The notes: generated by a model not told the origin, from the sequence alone. A stretch of DNA of 14,540 nt from JAGTVG01 sp964389805 (GCA_964389805.1 CAYMFU010000030.1:1-14540); one strand, 5' to 3'; shown: positions 1 to 7,759, counted from the first letter of the stretch. Program-made: numbers and translations.

Positions 1-2526
1 GATTATAATACTGCTGAGATCACCTTTACCAGTAGAATTATGATCACGAGATATTCGAGGATCCAAATTGATTTCGAATATACCAACCAGTCTTATAGCA
101 GGACGGTAATTGCAGCTTCCCACCACCAGAACATTAAAGATCTTGATATATCCGTAAGTTATTTTCAGGAAAAAGACAATCCCAACCAACCTATGACCTT
201 CGAACTAAGTGATCTGGACAAGGAGATCCTTGCTGGCATTGATCCTGAGCAAGGCAATGCCATGATTCCGGGTTGGGATTCAATAGGGTTCTCACAAGAG
301 CGGGTTTTGTATAAAAAAGTAGATACAGTGGATGTTTCAGGAAATTTATCAACCATATTCAAACATTCCAACAATTCGGATAGTGCCTATTACCAGGTAG
401 TCTTTACAGAAGTATCCATGGGGAAAGGTGATTATGTAAGAAGTTCAAGTACTCTTAATGGGAAAATATTTGAATGGATCTCGCCAATTGAAGGTCTTTC
501 GCAGGGGAATTTCATTCCCATGCGTGTGATCCCCCTGCCCAACAAGAAACAAATGATAACCATAAACACAGGGTATAATATAGGAAAGAACAATAAGATC
601 TTTACAGAACTGGCGATCTCGGATCATAATGAGAATTTATACAATAAAGCTTCCGATGGCCTGAAGGGGATTGCAATTAAAAGCGGATTTGTTACAAGTG
701 ATAAAAAGATAGGCTTTTTGCCGGGATATTATTTTACCGGACAAATCGACTATGAATTCAATAATAAAGATTTCCGGGCTATCGACCGTTTCAGACCAGT
801 TGAATTTAACCGGGACTGGAGTTATAATCCATTAAGAGATGAAGGATTGGCAAATGATAATATTTTTAATTTTAAGGCAGGGATAAAAAAGGACAACAAA
901 AATTACCTGAGCCTTGGAGTCTCACAAAGAAAGAAGACCGGATATGTGAATGGATGGCAGGCATTCAGTGACGGTATATATGATATAAACAGGTTCCATT
1001 TAAAGGCTGATTTTTTTATGTTAAATAGCGATAATGGATTTAACCACTCCAGGTGGTTGAGATACAGGGTTATGACCTACCTGAAGACTAAATACCTTTA
1101 CCCGGGTTATGAATACAGGGTGGATAGAAATGTAATCACACAGTCTCAGACAGATTCAGTAATATATTCAGCGGATAATTTTGAAGAACATTTATTTTTT
1201 ATTCGAAATAATGATACCCTGAAAACTATCTTTAATGCCAGTTACAGCATCAGAAAAGACAGGTGGCCCGAGCTTGGCGAAATGGTTACCAGAAATATAG
1301 CGAGAACCGGTAACCTTATGGTAGGTACACGAAGAGGTAAATTGGGAAAATTTGATGTAAATGTAACTTTCCGTGAGCTGGCCTATCTGGGGAATAATAA
1401 AACACCTGATTTAAAATCTCTATTGGGTAGGTTGGATTGGTCAGTAAATTTTTTAAAAAAACACATCCGGTCCGAGATTATGTATGCAATAGGGAATGGT
1501 CGGGAGTTAAGGCGGGAATATGTTTTTATACCTGTCCCAATGGGAGAGGGTACACATACCTGGCGGGATGACAATCAAGATGGGAAGCAGGATCTGGATG
1601 AATTTTATTTGGCCATCAATAATGATGAACGAAACTTTATAAAACTTTTCACCCCTACTGATGAGTACGTATTGGCATATGATAATAACCTGAACTACAG
1701 GCTTTCTGTGGATATGCCAAGGAAATGGAAGAATAGTACGGGTATTAAAAAGTTCCTTGGCCGCTTTTCCAATAACCTGAATGTCAACCTAAAACAAAAA
1801 ACTGCAGATGACAGGTTCATTGATAACCTTTTATTTAATCATGGGGGTATTCTAAATGAAAAATTGATCTCGTATAGGGATAATATCAGAAATAACCTGT
1901 ATTTCAACCGGGCAGATCCTAAATATGGGTTTGAATTGATGTTCTATCGTTTAAGGAACAAGCAATTGTTGTATGATGGATTTGAAGCCAGAAGTACATC
2001 CAATCTAAAAGCCATCAGCAGGATCAGCATAAACCGGGATTATAATTTCAGGCTATCCGTCGGGAATTCCACAGTCGATAATAGTTCCAACTTTCTTGAG
2101 AACAGGAATTATTTTATCACAGGCAAATCTCTGACCGGTACTTTTGAATGGCAGCCTACCAACAGTTTCAGGATTACCACAGATTATACCTTCAGTGATA
2201 ATGTCAATGAAAAAAGTCAGGAAATTGTGAAAGAAGCTTCAACGATAAATGAAGCTTTGGTCAACATCAAGTATGCAAAGGCGGCAAATAAGAATATCGA
2301 CCTGGCATTGCGTTTCACGCATATCGGTTTTACCGGGAATGAAAATTCTGCTATTGGTTATGAGTTGTTGAAAGCCCTTCAGCCGGGGAGGAATATCACC
2401 TGGACTTTGTCATGGCAACAGAAATTGTTTAATGGGCTGCAAATGAATTTGTTCTATGAAGGACGAAAATCGGGCGATCTGGATATTATACATATAGGCC
2501 GGATGCAGGTAATGGCCATGTTCTAG
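1..2526 (+). CDS. Large outer-membrane-type protein, 5' end outside window (partial)
   Basis: The frame is already open at base 1 and codes through the ATG at 40 without a break. The codons before that ATG (DYNTAEITFT...) read like the same protein, so I treat 40 as internal and the gene as truncated by the window edge. At least 841 residues are visible. The protein is rich in aromatic residues, Asn and alternating polar/hydrophobic stretches, has no obvious membrane helix, and ends in phenylalanine (GRMQVMAMF), as the last strand of outer-membrane beta-barrels often does. An EF-hand-like calcium loop (D-D-N-Q-D-G-K..D..D-E) lies at bases 1567-1602. I recognise the general type, a large uncharacterised outer-membrane or surface protein of Bacteroidota, but not a named family, and its function is unknown. 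It converges on mlaF with 6 bp between stops; no hairpin terminator is visible there. The barrel assignment is inference. Confidence 0.8.
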   Translation, partial: DYNTAEITFTSRIMITRYSRIQIDFEYTNQSYSRTVIAASHHQNIKDLDISVSYFQEKDNPNQPMTFELSDLDKEILAGIDPEQGNAMIPGWDSIGFSQERVLYKKVDTVDVSGNLSTIFKHSNNSDSAYYQVVFTEVSMGKGDYVRSSSTLNGKIFEWISPIEGLSQGNFIPMRVIPLPNKKQMITINTGYNIGKNNKIFTELAISDHNENLYNKASDGLKGIAIKSGFVTSDKKIGFLPGYYFTGQIDYEFNNKDFRAIDRFRPVEFNRDWSYNPLRDEGLANDNIFNFKAGIKKDNKNYLSLGVSQRKKTGYVNGWQAFSDGIYDINRFHLKADFFMLNSDNGFNHSRWLRYRVMTYLKTKYLYPGYEYRVDRNVITQSQTDSVIYSADNFEEHLFFIRNNDTLKTIFNASYSIRKDRWPELGEMVTRNIARTGNLMVGTRRGKLGKFDVNVTFRELAYLGNNKTPDLKSLLGRLDWSVNFLKKHIRSEIMYAIGNGRELRREYVFIPVPMGEGTHTWRDDNQDGKQDLDEFYLAINNDERNFIKLFTPTDEYVLAYDNNLNYRLSVDMPRKWKNSTGIKKFLGRFSNNLNVNLKQKTADDRFIDNLLFNHGGILNEKLISYRDNIRNNLYFNRADPKYGFELMFYRLRNKQLLYDGFEARSTSNLKAISRISINRDYNFRLSVGNSTVDNSSNFLENRNYFITGKSLTGTFEWQPTNSFRITTDYTFSDNVNEKSQEIVKEASTINEALVNIKYAKAANKNIDLALRFTHIGFTGNENSAIGYELLKALQPGRNITWTLSWQQKLFNGLQMNLFYEGRKSGDLDIIHIGRMQVMAMF

Positions 2527-2532
2527 AACATT

Positions 2533-3288
2533 TCAGGAAGATTGTTCTCTAAGCGCCATCATTAATTTATTGGAATATACAAAATCTTGTAATTCACGGA
2601 CATCCGCATTCAGGATTTCACTATTAGATCCCTCCCATAACATTTGTCCTTTGTACATAAACATAACGTAATCCCCTATTTCCATAACGGAATTCATATC
2701 ATGCGTTACGACAACGGTGGTAATATTGTATTCTTCTGTGATCTCCTGAATCAGGTGATCAATCACAATGGCAGTTTGTGGATCGAGTCCTGAATTGGGC
2801 TCATCACAAAAAAGGTATCTAGAGTTGTTTACTATGGCTCTTGCCAGGCCCACCCGTTTTTTCATCCCACCACTCAACTCGGAAGGCATCTTTTTATTGG
2901 TGTTGGCCAAACCCAGACGGTTCAGTACAAAATTGATTCGGTCCTGTTTTTCGTCTCTAGGCATTTTTGTAAGCATATCCAGTGGAAATCCAACATTCTG
3001 TTCCACATTCTTTGAATCAAAAAGCGCTCCACCCTGAAAGAGCATGCCGATTTCACGTCTTATATCCTGGATCTCAGATCTGTTCGCATTATGGAAATCC
3101 CGGCCATCGAAAAACACAGATCCTTCGTCAGGTGTTAAAAGGCCAACAATACATTTTAATAGAACCGTTTTCCCTGTTCCACTTGAACCAATTATAAGGT
3201 TAGACCGACCAGGCAAAAACTTCCCATCGATATTGAACAATACCTGGGTGTTCTCAAAATATTTGCTTATGTTCTTTACTTCGATCAT
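2533..3288 (-). CDS. mlaF: MlaF-type ABC transporter ATP-binding protein
   Basis: This is the ATPase subunit of an Mla/MKL-type ABC system, which in the studied homologues drives phospholipid movement between inner and outer membrane. The 251-residue protein has the full set of ABC motifs: Walker A GSSGTGKT at 34-41, Q-loop Gln85 in MLFQGGALFD, signature LSGGMKKR starting at 138, Walker B and catalytic Glu in YLFCDEPNSGLDP (158-170), and switch His196 in VVTHD. The MLFQ.GALFDS stretch is typical of the MlaF branch rather than of sugar or amino-acid importers. It starts 2 bp after the mlaE stop on the same strand, so the two are almost certainly co-transcribed and act as one complex at the cytoplasmic face. 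No mlaD-like gene follows; the next gene converges. Family call is firm; the transported lipid and direction are not shown by the sequence. Confidence 0.95.
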   Translation of the reverse strand: MIEVKNISKYFENTQVLFNIDGKFLPGRSNLIIGSSGTGKTVLLKCIVGLLTPDEGSVFFDGRDFHNANRSEIQDIRREIGMLFQGGALFDSKNVEQNVGFPLDMLTKMPRDEKQDRINFVLNRLGLANTNKKMPSELSGGMKKRVGLARAIVNNSRYLFCDEPNSGLDPQTAIVIDHLIQEITEEYNITTVVVTHDMNSVMEIGDYVMFMYKGQMLWEGSNSEILNADVRELQDFVYSNKLMMALREQSS

Positions 3289-3290
3289 TT

Positions 3291-4019
3291 TTATAATAGC
3301 AGTTGGGCCAAGAGGTAATCAGCTGAAAGTATGGCAATACAGCTGCTGGTCACGGCTTTTGTACTTGCTTTGCCAACTTCCAGGGCACCTCCAGCTGTAA
3401 AATAACCCGTGAAGGCGCTAATTGAGGCAATGAGAAAGGCAAAAACGACAGATTTGATTAGTGCGAACGTTACATTGAACTCTATGAAATCAACCCGGAC
3501 GCCATATACATACTCGCTTGGTGTCATTTCCCCGGTAAGCGTTGCAGCGATATAGCCTCCCAATATGGAAAGATTGCCCGCCAGAATCACGAGCAGGGGA
3601 TACATTAAAACACAGGCAAGGATTTTAGGTAGTACCAGGAATGACGAAGAATTTATGCCCATAACTTCCAGGGCATCTATTTGCTCAGAAATACGCATGG
3701 TCCCCAGTTCCCCGGCAATATTGGAACCAACTTTCCCGGCAAAAACAATAGCAGTGATCGTAGGTGCCAATTCCAGCAAGGTCATATCTCTGACGATCAG
3801 GCTGATAACATACCTCGGGATCAAAGGTGTTACAAAATTGTATGCAGTTTGAACTGCTGTTACCGCTCCAATGAAAGTGGATATGATCATAACAATAAAA
3901 ATAGAATCTATACCGACCTTAATGCATTCATCAATCGTTAAGCGGATATATGTATTGAAGGTTTCTCTTTTTATAAACAGGGATTGTAGAAAAATAAAAT
4001 ATTTTCCGATTATCTTCAT
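3291..4019 (-). CDS. mlaE: MlaE-family ABC transporter permease
   Basis: This is the inner-membrane permease of the same Mla-type lipid transporter as the ATPase gene that follows it. The 242-residue protein carries the family hallmark at about 95-121: a glycine-rich GKVGSNIAGELGTM followed by ISEQIDALEVMG, the cytoplasmic coupling region of MlaE proteins. Hydrophobic segments lie at roughly 38-60, 80-95, 128-160, 187-208 and 222-242, fitting the usual five-helix core. The first 37 residues resemble the amphipathic interfacial N-terminus of the family. Length matches the family (about 240-260). ATG at 4019 is the natural start, with a 47-bp AT-rich divergent spacer upstream. Canonical operons continue into an MCE protein (MlaD); that partner is absent here and may be encoded elsewhere in the genome. 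Confidence 0.94.
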   Translation of the reverse strand: MKIIGKYFIFLQSLFIKRETFNTYIRLTIDECIKVGIDSIFIVMIISTFIGAVTAVQTAYNFVTPLIPRYVISLIVRDMTLLELAPTITAIVFAGKVGSNIAGELGTMRISEQIDALEVMGINSSSFLVLPKILACVLMYPLLVILAGNLSILGGYIAATLTGEMTPSEYVYGVRVDFIEFNVTFALIKSVVFAFLIASISAFTGYFTAGGALEVGKASTKAVTSSCIAILSADYLLAQLLL

Positions 4020-4066
4020 GCCGTAAATTTATAAACATAATTTAAAATTTAAACTAAAATTTACAT
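4020..4066. promoter_or_regulatory. Divergent mlaE / SDR promoter spacer with 8-bp inverted repeat
   Basis: This 47-bp, almost pure A/T spacer separates two divergent start codons, so it must hold the promoters for both unless transcription enters from within a gene. GTAAATTT (4023-4030) and its exact reverse complement AAATTTAC (4057-4064) sit just before each start codon, so both mRNAs carry the same short sequence immediately 5' of ATG. On the minus strand TATGTTTA is a near match to the Bacteroidota -7 motif. No Shine-Dalgarno sequence is seen on either side, as is usual in this phylum. Confidence 0.5.
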
Positions 4067-4777
4067 ATGAAAAAATTATTAGTGATATCTGGCGGTACAA
4101 AAGGTATTGGAAAGGCAATTGTGGAGAATTTTGTACGGAATGGATTCGATATAATTACTTGTTCGAGAAACCAGAAAGATATTGACCGGTTGATTGATGA
4201 AATTATCGAATCCGGAATATCAAATGAAATTAAGGGATTTAAGGCTGATCTCAGAAACAGAAAGGAAGTTGATGGTTTTGTCGGATTTATTAATTCATTC
4301 AATCGGCCGGTAGATGTATTGATAAATAATGCGGGCACATTCCAGCCTGGAAAAATATCAACGGAGCAGGAGGGTGTCTTTGATCAAATGCTGGAGACCA
4401 ATCTACATAGCGCATATCATTTAACAAGAGGACTGATCGGAGATATTGTTAAAAGAAAAAATGGACATATATTTAATATCTGTTCTACAGCAAGCATAAT
4501 GCCTTATGTAAATGGGGGATCGTATTGCATTTCAAAATATGCGATGTATGGCATGACTCAGGTATTAAGAGAAGAAATGAAAGAACATAATGTAAGAGTT
4601 ACAGCGGTATTGCCGGGGGCTACTTATACATCCAGTTGGGAAGGCGCTGAAATTCCACCTGAGCGGTTAATGAAGCCTGAGGACGTAGCCGCTGCTGTCT
4701 GGAATGCCTATGAAATGTCATCGAGAACCGTTGTTGAAGAAATAATCCTGCGTCCTCAGCTGGGTGATTTAGCTTAA
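4067..4777 (+). CDS. Short-chain dehydrogenase/reductase (SDR) family oxidoreductase
   Basis: This is a classical SDR enzyme using NAD(P)H for carbonyl/alcohol interconversion; the substrate cannot be read from the sequence. The 236-residue protein has the Rossmann glycine motif GGTKGIG (9-15), a conserved acidic position after the third strand (Asp61), NNAG (87-90), Asn112, catalytic Ser140, and the YxxxK pair Tyr153 and Lys157, then a PG turn at 183-184. All catalytic residues are in place and the length is normal for the family. The Arg/Ser-rich end of strand 2 (TCSRNQ, 31-36) suggests preference for NADP. Its C-terminal part (PEDVAAAVW...) resembles general 3-ketoacyl-ACP reductase-like SDRs. 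It stands alone, divergent from mlaE and converging on the hydroxyacyl-CoA dehydrogenase gene 113 bp away. A role in lipid metabolism is possible from context but unproven. Confidence 0.92.
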   Translation: MKKLLVISGGTKGIGKAIVENFVRNGFDIITCSRNQKDIDRLIDEIIESGISNEIKGFKADLRNRKEVDGFVGFINSFNRPVDVLINNAGTFQPGKISTEQEGVFDQMLETNLHSAYHLTRGLIGDIVKRKNGHIFNICSTASIMPYVNGGSYCISKYAMYGMTQVLREEMKEHNVRVTAVLPGATYTSSWEGAEIPPERLMKPEDVAAAVWNAYEMSSRTVVEEIILRPQLGDLA

Positions 4778-4890
4778 TAGATAAGGTTATTTCTCTTGAA
4801 TAAACCATGGGAAATATGATGATGATGCCATCACGAGATTTTCACTGAGTTAGTTTTTAGATAAGTGGCAATTGTAAGCATCGGTAACTG

Positions 4891-5781
4891 CTACAACCGA
4901 AACCTTCGGGAAACTTCAAGATCCTTCTTTCCGGGTTCCCATTTATAAAATCCCTCACCTGACTTCCTGCCAAGATGACCTGCCTGAACCATATTTACCA
5001 GAAGGGGGCATGGAGCATATTTAGAATCTCCAAAACCACTGAACATTACTTTTAATATCGAAAGACAAACATCAAGGCCAATATAATCAGCTAATTGAAG
5101 GGGACCCATGGGATGCGCCATGCCTAGTTTCATAATGGTATCAATTTCCAACACGCCAGCAACACCTTCATGTAATGCATATATGGATTCATTTATCATT
5201 GGCATCAGTATCCTGTTTGCGATAAATCCCGGGTAATCCTGTACCTCGATTGGGACTTTTTGTATTTTCTTGCAGATATCCATTACCGTATTGGTGGTCT
5301 CATCGGATGTATTATACCCTCTGATCACTTCAACCAGTTCCATCATGGGAACAGGATTCATGAAATGGATACCTATAACTTTATTGGGTCTGGTAGTGGC
5401 AGATGCCAGCTGGCTGATTGAAATGCTTGACGTGTTTGAAGCAAGGATAGCTTCTTTCCTGGTGTAATTGTCGAGATCAGCAAATATTTTCTTTTTGATC
5501 TTAACATCTTCAATAACAGCCTCGATGACCAGATCAGCTACCTCAACACTTTCTTTTAGCTGTGTGCTTCTATTTAGGTTGATTAAAGCCTTTTCTTTGT
5601 CTTCTTCCTTTATGGTTCCTTTTTTGATCTGGCGGTCCAGGTTGAGATTAATGGTATTAAGGGCCTGATCCAGGGCCATTTGGGATATATCTATCAGATT
5701 GACCTGGTATCCATTAAGACAAAAAACATGGGCGATCCCATTGCCCATGGTGCCGGATCCGATTATGGCAATGTTTTTCAT
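4891..5781 (-). CDS. hbd: 3-hydroxybutyryl-CoA (3-hydroxyacyl-CoA) dehydrogenase
   Basis: This enzyme oxidises (S)-3-hydroxyacyl-CoA to 3-ketoacyl-CoA with NAD(P), or runs in reverse in butyrate-type pathways, in the cytoplasm. The 296-residue single-function protein matches the short Hbd/PaaH type rather than the long FadB fusion. Visible motifs are the dinucleotide-binding GSGTMGNG (8-15), Glu90 in EAVIED, Ser118 in SNTSS, His139 in GIHFMNPVP, Glu151 in ELVEVIRG, and Asn189 in PGFIANR. These include the Ser/His/Glu/Asn catalytic and substrate set of the family. The C-terminal helical domain has the usual GPLQLADYIGLD and RKSGEGFY motifs. The gene is monocistronic as far as the window shows; its promoter must lie in the AT-rich spacer above 5782. 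No thiolase, crotonase or acyl-CoA dehydrogenase gene is adjacent, so the pathway direction is undecided. Confidence 0.95.
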   Translation of the reverse strand: MKNIAIIGSGTMGNGIAHVFCLNGYQVNLIDISQMALDQALNTINLNLDRQIKKGTIKEEDKEKALINLNRSTQLKESVEVADLVIEAVIEDVKIKKKIFADLDNYTRKEAILASNTSSISISQLASATTRPNKVIGIHFMNPVPMMELVEVIRGYNTSDETTNTVMDICKKIQKVPIEVQDYPGFIANRILMPMINESIYALHEGVAGVLEIDTIMKLGMAHPMGPLQLADYIGLDVCLSILKVMFSGFGDSKYAPCPLLVNMVQAGHLGRKSGEGFYKWEPGKKDLEVSRRFRL

Positions 5782-6190
5782 GAATTTAAAGAAGTTCTAT
5801 ATAAAGGTGGAAAAATGGGGCTAATAATACAAATATTATAATATAATCAAAAAATACCCTAAAAAATTTCAAAAAGCGTTAATTAGTATATTTTATATAT
5901 AAATAATAATCTAAAAAAGCATGAATGTCAAAAAAGAAATATTTGAAGGGCATAAAAAGATCTATTTAAGTTACAAAATGCAATAATTTATATTTTTAAT
6001 AATAAAATACTTTAAAAAAGATAATAAAAAATAAAAAAAATACAATATAATTTATATTCGATATCGAACACTATAAAAAATATATTGCTAAATATATAAT
6101 TAATATACTAATAAAATATGATAAACATAAATATACGCCTTTATATGGGCATTAAAATATAAATAGCGCATAAATTATACAATATTTTCA
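5782..6190. other. Extremely AT-rich intergenic spacer
   Basis: This is most of the 572-bp gap between divergent hbd and amtB. By hand count, 5821-6180 has 56 G or C in 360 bases, about 16%, far below the neighbouring genes. It consists largely of A-runs and TA/AT steps. No ORF with protein-like composition is visible; the longest ATG frame I found is a 21-codon one at 5921-5986, which can be chance. The upstream promoter of hbd should lie near 5790-5840 on the minus strand. The only G+C-containing motif that stands out is a perfect palindrome at 6057-6068. Such DNA is expected to be curved or easily melted. Confidence 0.7.
6057..6068. promoter_or_regulatory. Perfect 12-bp palindrome, possible operator
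   Basis: TTCGATATCGAA reads identically on both strands and carries two CpG steps inside DNA of about 16% G+C. It lies 285 bp upstream of amtB and 276 bp upstream of hbd. A dimeric regulator could bind it, but I do not recognise the motif as the site of a known factor. Confidence 0.35.
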
Positions 6191-6354
6191 AATACTGTTT
6201 GGCTTACATATTTTTGCCCCATCTGGATGACGATCCGGGTCTGTGGCAGAGCATAGGTATGAGGTTATGGAATAAGCTTTTGCTGAACCGATCTGTTGGC
6301 AGGTTTTCAAATGAGTACAATGGAATTTATGTTCAATTTAAAAACTATAAGTAA
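6163..6354 (+). pseudogene. Open frame overlapping amtB start: gene remnant or leader peptide
   Basis: This frame is open from after a stop at 6160 to a TAA at 6352-6354. The last base of that stop is the A of the amtB ATG, a TAATG overlap typical of translational coupling. From about 6217 the base composition becomes balanced and the translation protein-like (HLDDDPGLWQSIGMRLWNK..., ending GIYVQFKNYK). The alternating final segment could be the last strand of a beta-barrel. Two readings fit: the 3' remnant of a degraded or deleted gene, or a 31-codon upstream ORF beginning at ATG 6259, about 36 nt after the candidate transcription start. I do not recognise the sequence. The frame is directly visible; whether it is translated is not. 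Confidence 0.4.
6186..6216 (+). promoter_or_regulatory. Candidate Bacteroidota-type promoter for amtB
   Basis: TATTTTTG at 6209-6216 fits the phylum's -7 consensus TAnnTTTG exactly. TTTC at 6186-6189 is a 3-of-4 match to the -33 TTTG, with a 19-bp spacing. Transcription would begin near 6223 and give a leader of about 130 nt before the amtB ATG at 6354. The motif is short and the DNA A/T-rich, so chance occurrence is possible. Confidence 0.4.
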
Positions 6355-7706
6355 TGGAAAAACTTTTTACCGAATTTCTTTCAATGCCCTTGAGCACAGG
6401 TATGTTATCTGAGATGGGCACAAGTGGTGTGACGGGAGTGCAGGAGATTGCGAGTATGTCACATGATGAAGCAGCGGCATCCATTAATGCTTTGTTCACG
6501 GCAAATAATATCTGGATGATGTTGGCCACAGCCCTAGTGTTTATAATGCATCTGGGTTTTGCATCTGTTGAAGCAGGTTTTACTCAAGCGAAGAATACTG
6601 TAAATATTTTGTATAAGAATACATTGACTTTGGCGATCGGCTTGCTTTCCTATACGGTTATCGGTTTCAGTTTAATGTATCCGGGAGAATTCAGTTTTGG
6701 ATCCTGGTTGGGCTGGTCCGGTTTTGGATTGTCATTACCTGAAAATGGCTTAACACCCGAATATGCAGATGCGGGGTATACATACTGGACAGATTTTCTT
6801 TTCCAGGCTATGTTTGCTGCTACCGCAGCCACAATTGTATCAGGTGCTGTAGCAGAGCGGATCAAGATCAGCGGATATATGATATTTACTTTATTTTATG
6901 TTGGCTTGGTTTATCCGATAGTCGGTAGCTGGAAATGGGGTGGTGGATTTCTCGATGCGGCAGGCTTTTATGATTTTGCAGGTTCCACCCTCGTACACTC
7001 CGTCGGAGGATGGGCAGCCCTGGTTGGGATCTGGATATTGGGTCCGAGGATAGGAAAATATGGAAATGGAAAAGTTTCTGATTTTCCCGGATCGTCAGTG
7101 CCTCTGGCAACAATAGGTGTCTTTCTACTCTGGCTGGGTTGGTTTGGATTTAACGGAGGATCCGTTCTTTCTGCAGAACCGGGTGCTACATCACTGGTAC
7201 TGGTGACAACCAGCCTTGCAGCTGCTGCCGGAGCTATAGGCGGAACAATGGGTGGTTACATCATGTTTAAACGTCTTGATTTTGGAATGGTACTTAATGG
7301 TATCCTGGCCGGACTGGTAGGTATAACCGCCGGGGCAGACCAGATGGGCCCCGGAGCAGCAATTCTGATTGGATTGATTGCCGGAATGCTGGTCGTATTC
7401 TCAGCTGTAGTCCTGGATAAATTCAAACTGGACGATTGTGTTGGAGCTGTTTCTGTGCACCTGGTATGTGGTATTTTCGGTACCCTCGCTGTTGGAATAT
7501 TTGGTGAAATGGCAGGATGGGGTCAGTTCCTTATCCAGCTGAAAGGTGTGGCCTTTTACGCCGTCGCTTCCTTTGGCTCAGCCTTCCTGATCTTTAAGGT
7601 CGTCGATATGACCATGGGTCTCAGGGTGTCTCCTGAACATGAAAAATCAGGTATGGATAGCCATGAGCATGGTATACGTGGATACACAATTACATATGAT
7701 GAATAG
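6354..7706 (+). CDS. amtB: Ammonium transporter (Amt/AmtB family)
   Basis: This inner-membrane channel/transporter carries ammonium into the cell for assimilation. The 450-residue protein has a typical series of hydrophobic segments from residue 52 to about 417. It also has the Amt hallmarks: NNIWMMLATALVFIMHLGF (51-69), GAVAERIK (165-171), the central FxxxSxxVHxVGG region with pore His215, GWFGFNGGS (262-270), and the second pore histidine His369 in VHLVCGIFG. Both members of the twin-His pair are therefore present. The C-terminal tail from about 418 is long enough to contact a PII protein, and ends HEHGIRGYTITYDE. The first 50 residues are hydrophilic to moderately polar and not an obvious signal peptide; this is longer than the mature E. 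coli protein but common in related Amts. ATG 6354 overlaps the stop of an upstream frame by one base. Downstream lie a porin gene and, further on, glnN, but no glnK. Confidence 0.97.
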   Translation: MEKLFTEFLSMPLSTGMLSEMGTSGVTGVQEIASMSHDEAAASINALFTANNIWMMLATALVFIMHLGFASVEAGFTQAKNTVNILYKNTLTLAIGLLSYTVIGFSLMYPGEFSFGSWLGWSGFGLSLPENGLTPEYADAGYTYWTDFLFQAMFAATAATIVSGAVAERIKISGYMIFTLFYVGLVYPIVGSWKWGGGFLDAAGFYDFAGSTLVHSVGGWAALVGIWILGPRIGKYGNGKVSDFPGSSVPLATIGVFLLWLGWFGFNGGSVLSAEPGATSLVLVTTSLAAAAGAIGGTMGGYIMFKRLDFGMVLNGILAGLVGITAGADQMGPGAAILIGLIAGMLVVFSAVVLDKFKLDDCVGAVSVHLVCGIFGTLAVGIFGEMAGWGQFLIQLKGVAFYAVASFGSAFLIFKVVDMTMGLRVSPEHEKSGMDSHEHGIRGYTITYDE

Positions 7707-7722
7707 AAATTAAACAGGTGCT

Positions 7723-7759
7723 GATCCGGGTAAGTGTATTACGGTACCTTGCCCCGGTC
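7723..7759 (+). promoter_or_regulatory. Possible RNA hairpin between amtB and the porin gene
   Basis: GATCCGGG (7723-7730) can pair with CCCGGTC (7753-7759) with one bulged T, around an inner GTAA/TTAC hairpin at 7730-7742. A second CCGGT follows at 7763-7767, giving CCGGTcaatgCCGGT and an alternative pairing. There is no T-run after it, so it is not a standard terminator. It could separate amtB and porin expression or stabilise a processed mRNA end. Prediction by eye only. Confidence 0.3.

Noticed and set aside
40..42. ATG at 40 as the true start of the first gene
   Set aside because: The frame is open to base 1 and the preceding codons continue a protein-like sequence, so the gene almost certainly begins upstream.
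3044..3400. Plus-strand ORF spanning mlaF and mlaE
   Set aside because: It runs opposite two clear transporter genes and across their junction; its translation is not protein-like.
4821..4836. TGATG/CATCA hairpin between the SDR and hbd genes as a terminator
   Set aside because: The stem is only five pairs, arises from a short TGA repeat and has no adjacent T-run on either strand.
5821..6180. AT-rich spacer as a replication or plasmid origin
   Set aside because: There are no iterated repeats, DnaA-box clusters or replication genes nearby; low G+C alone is not enough.
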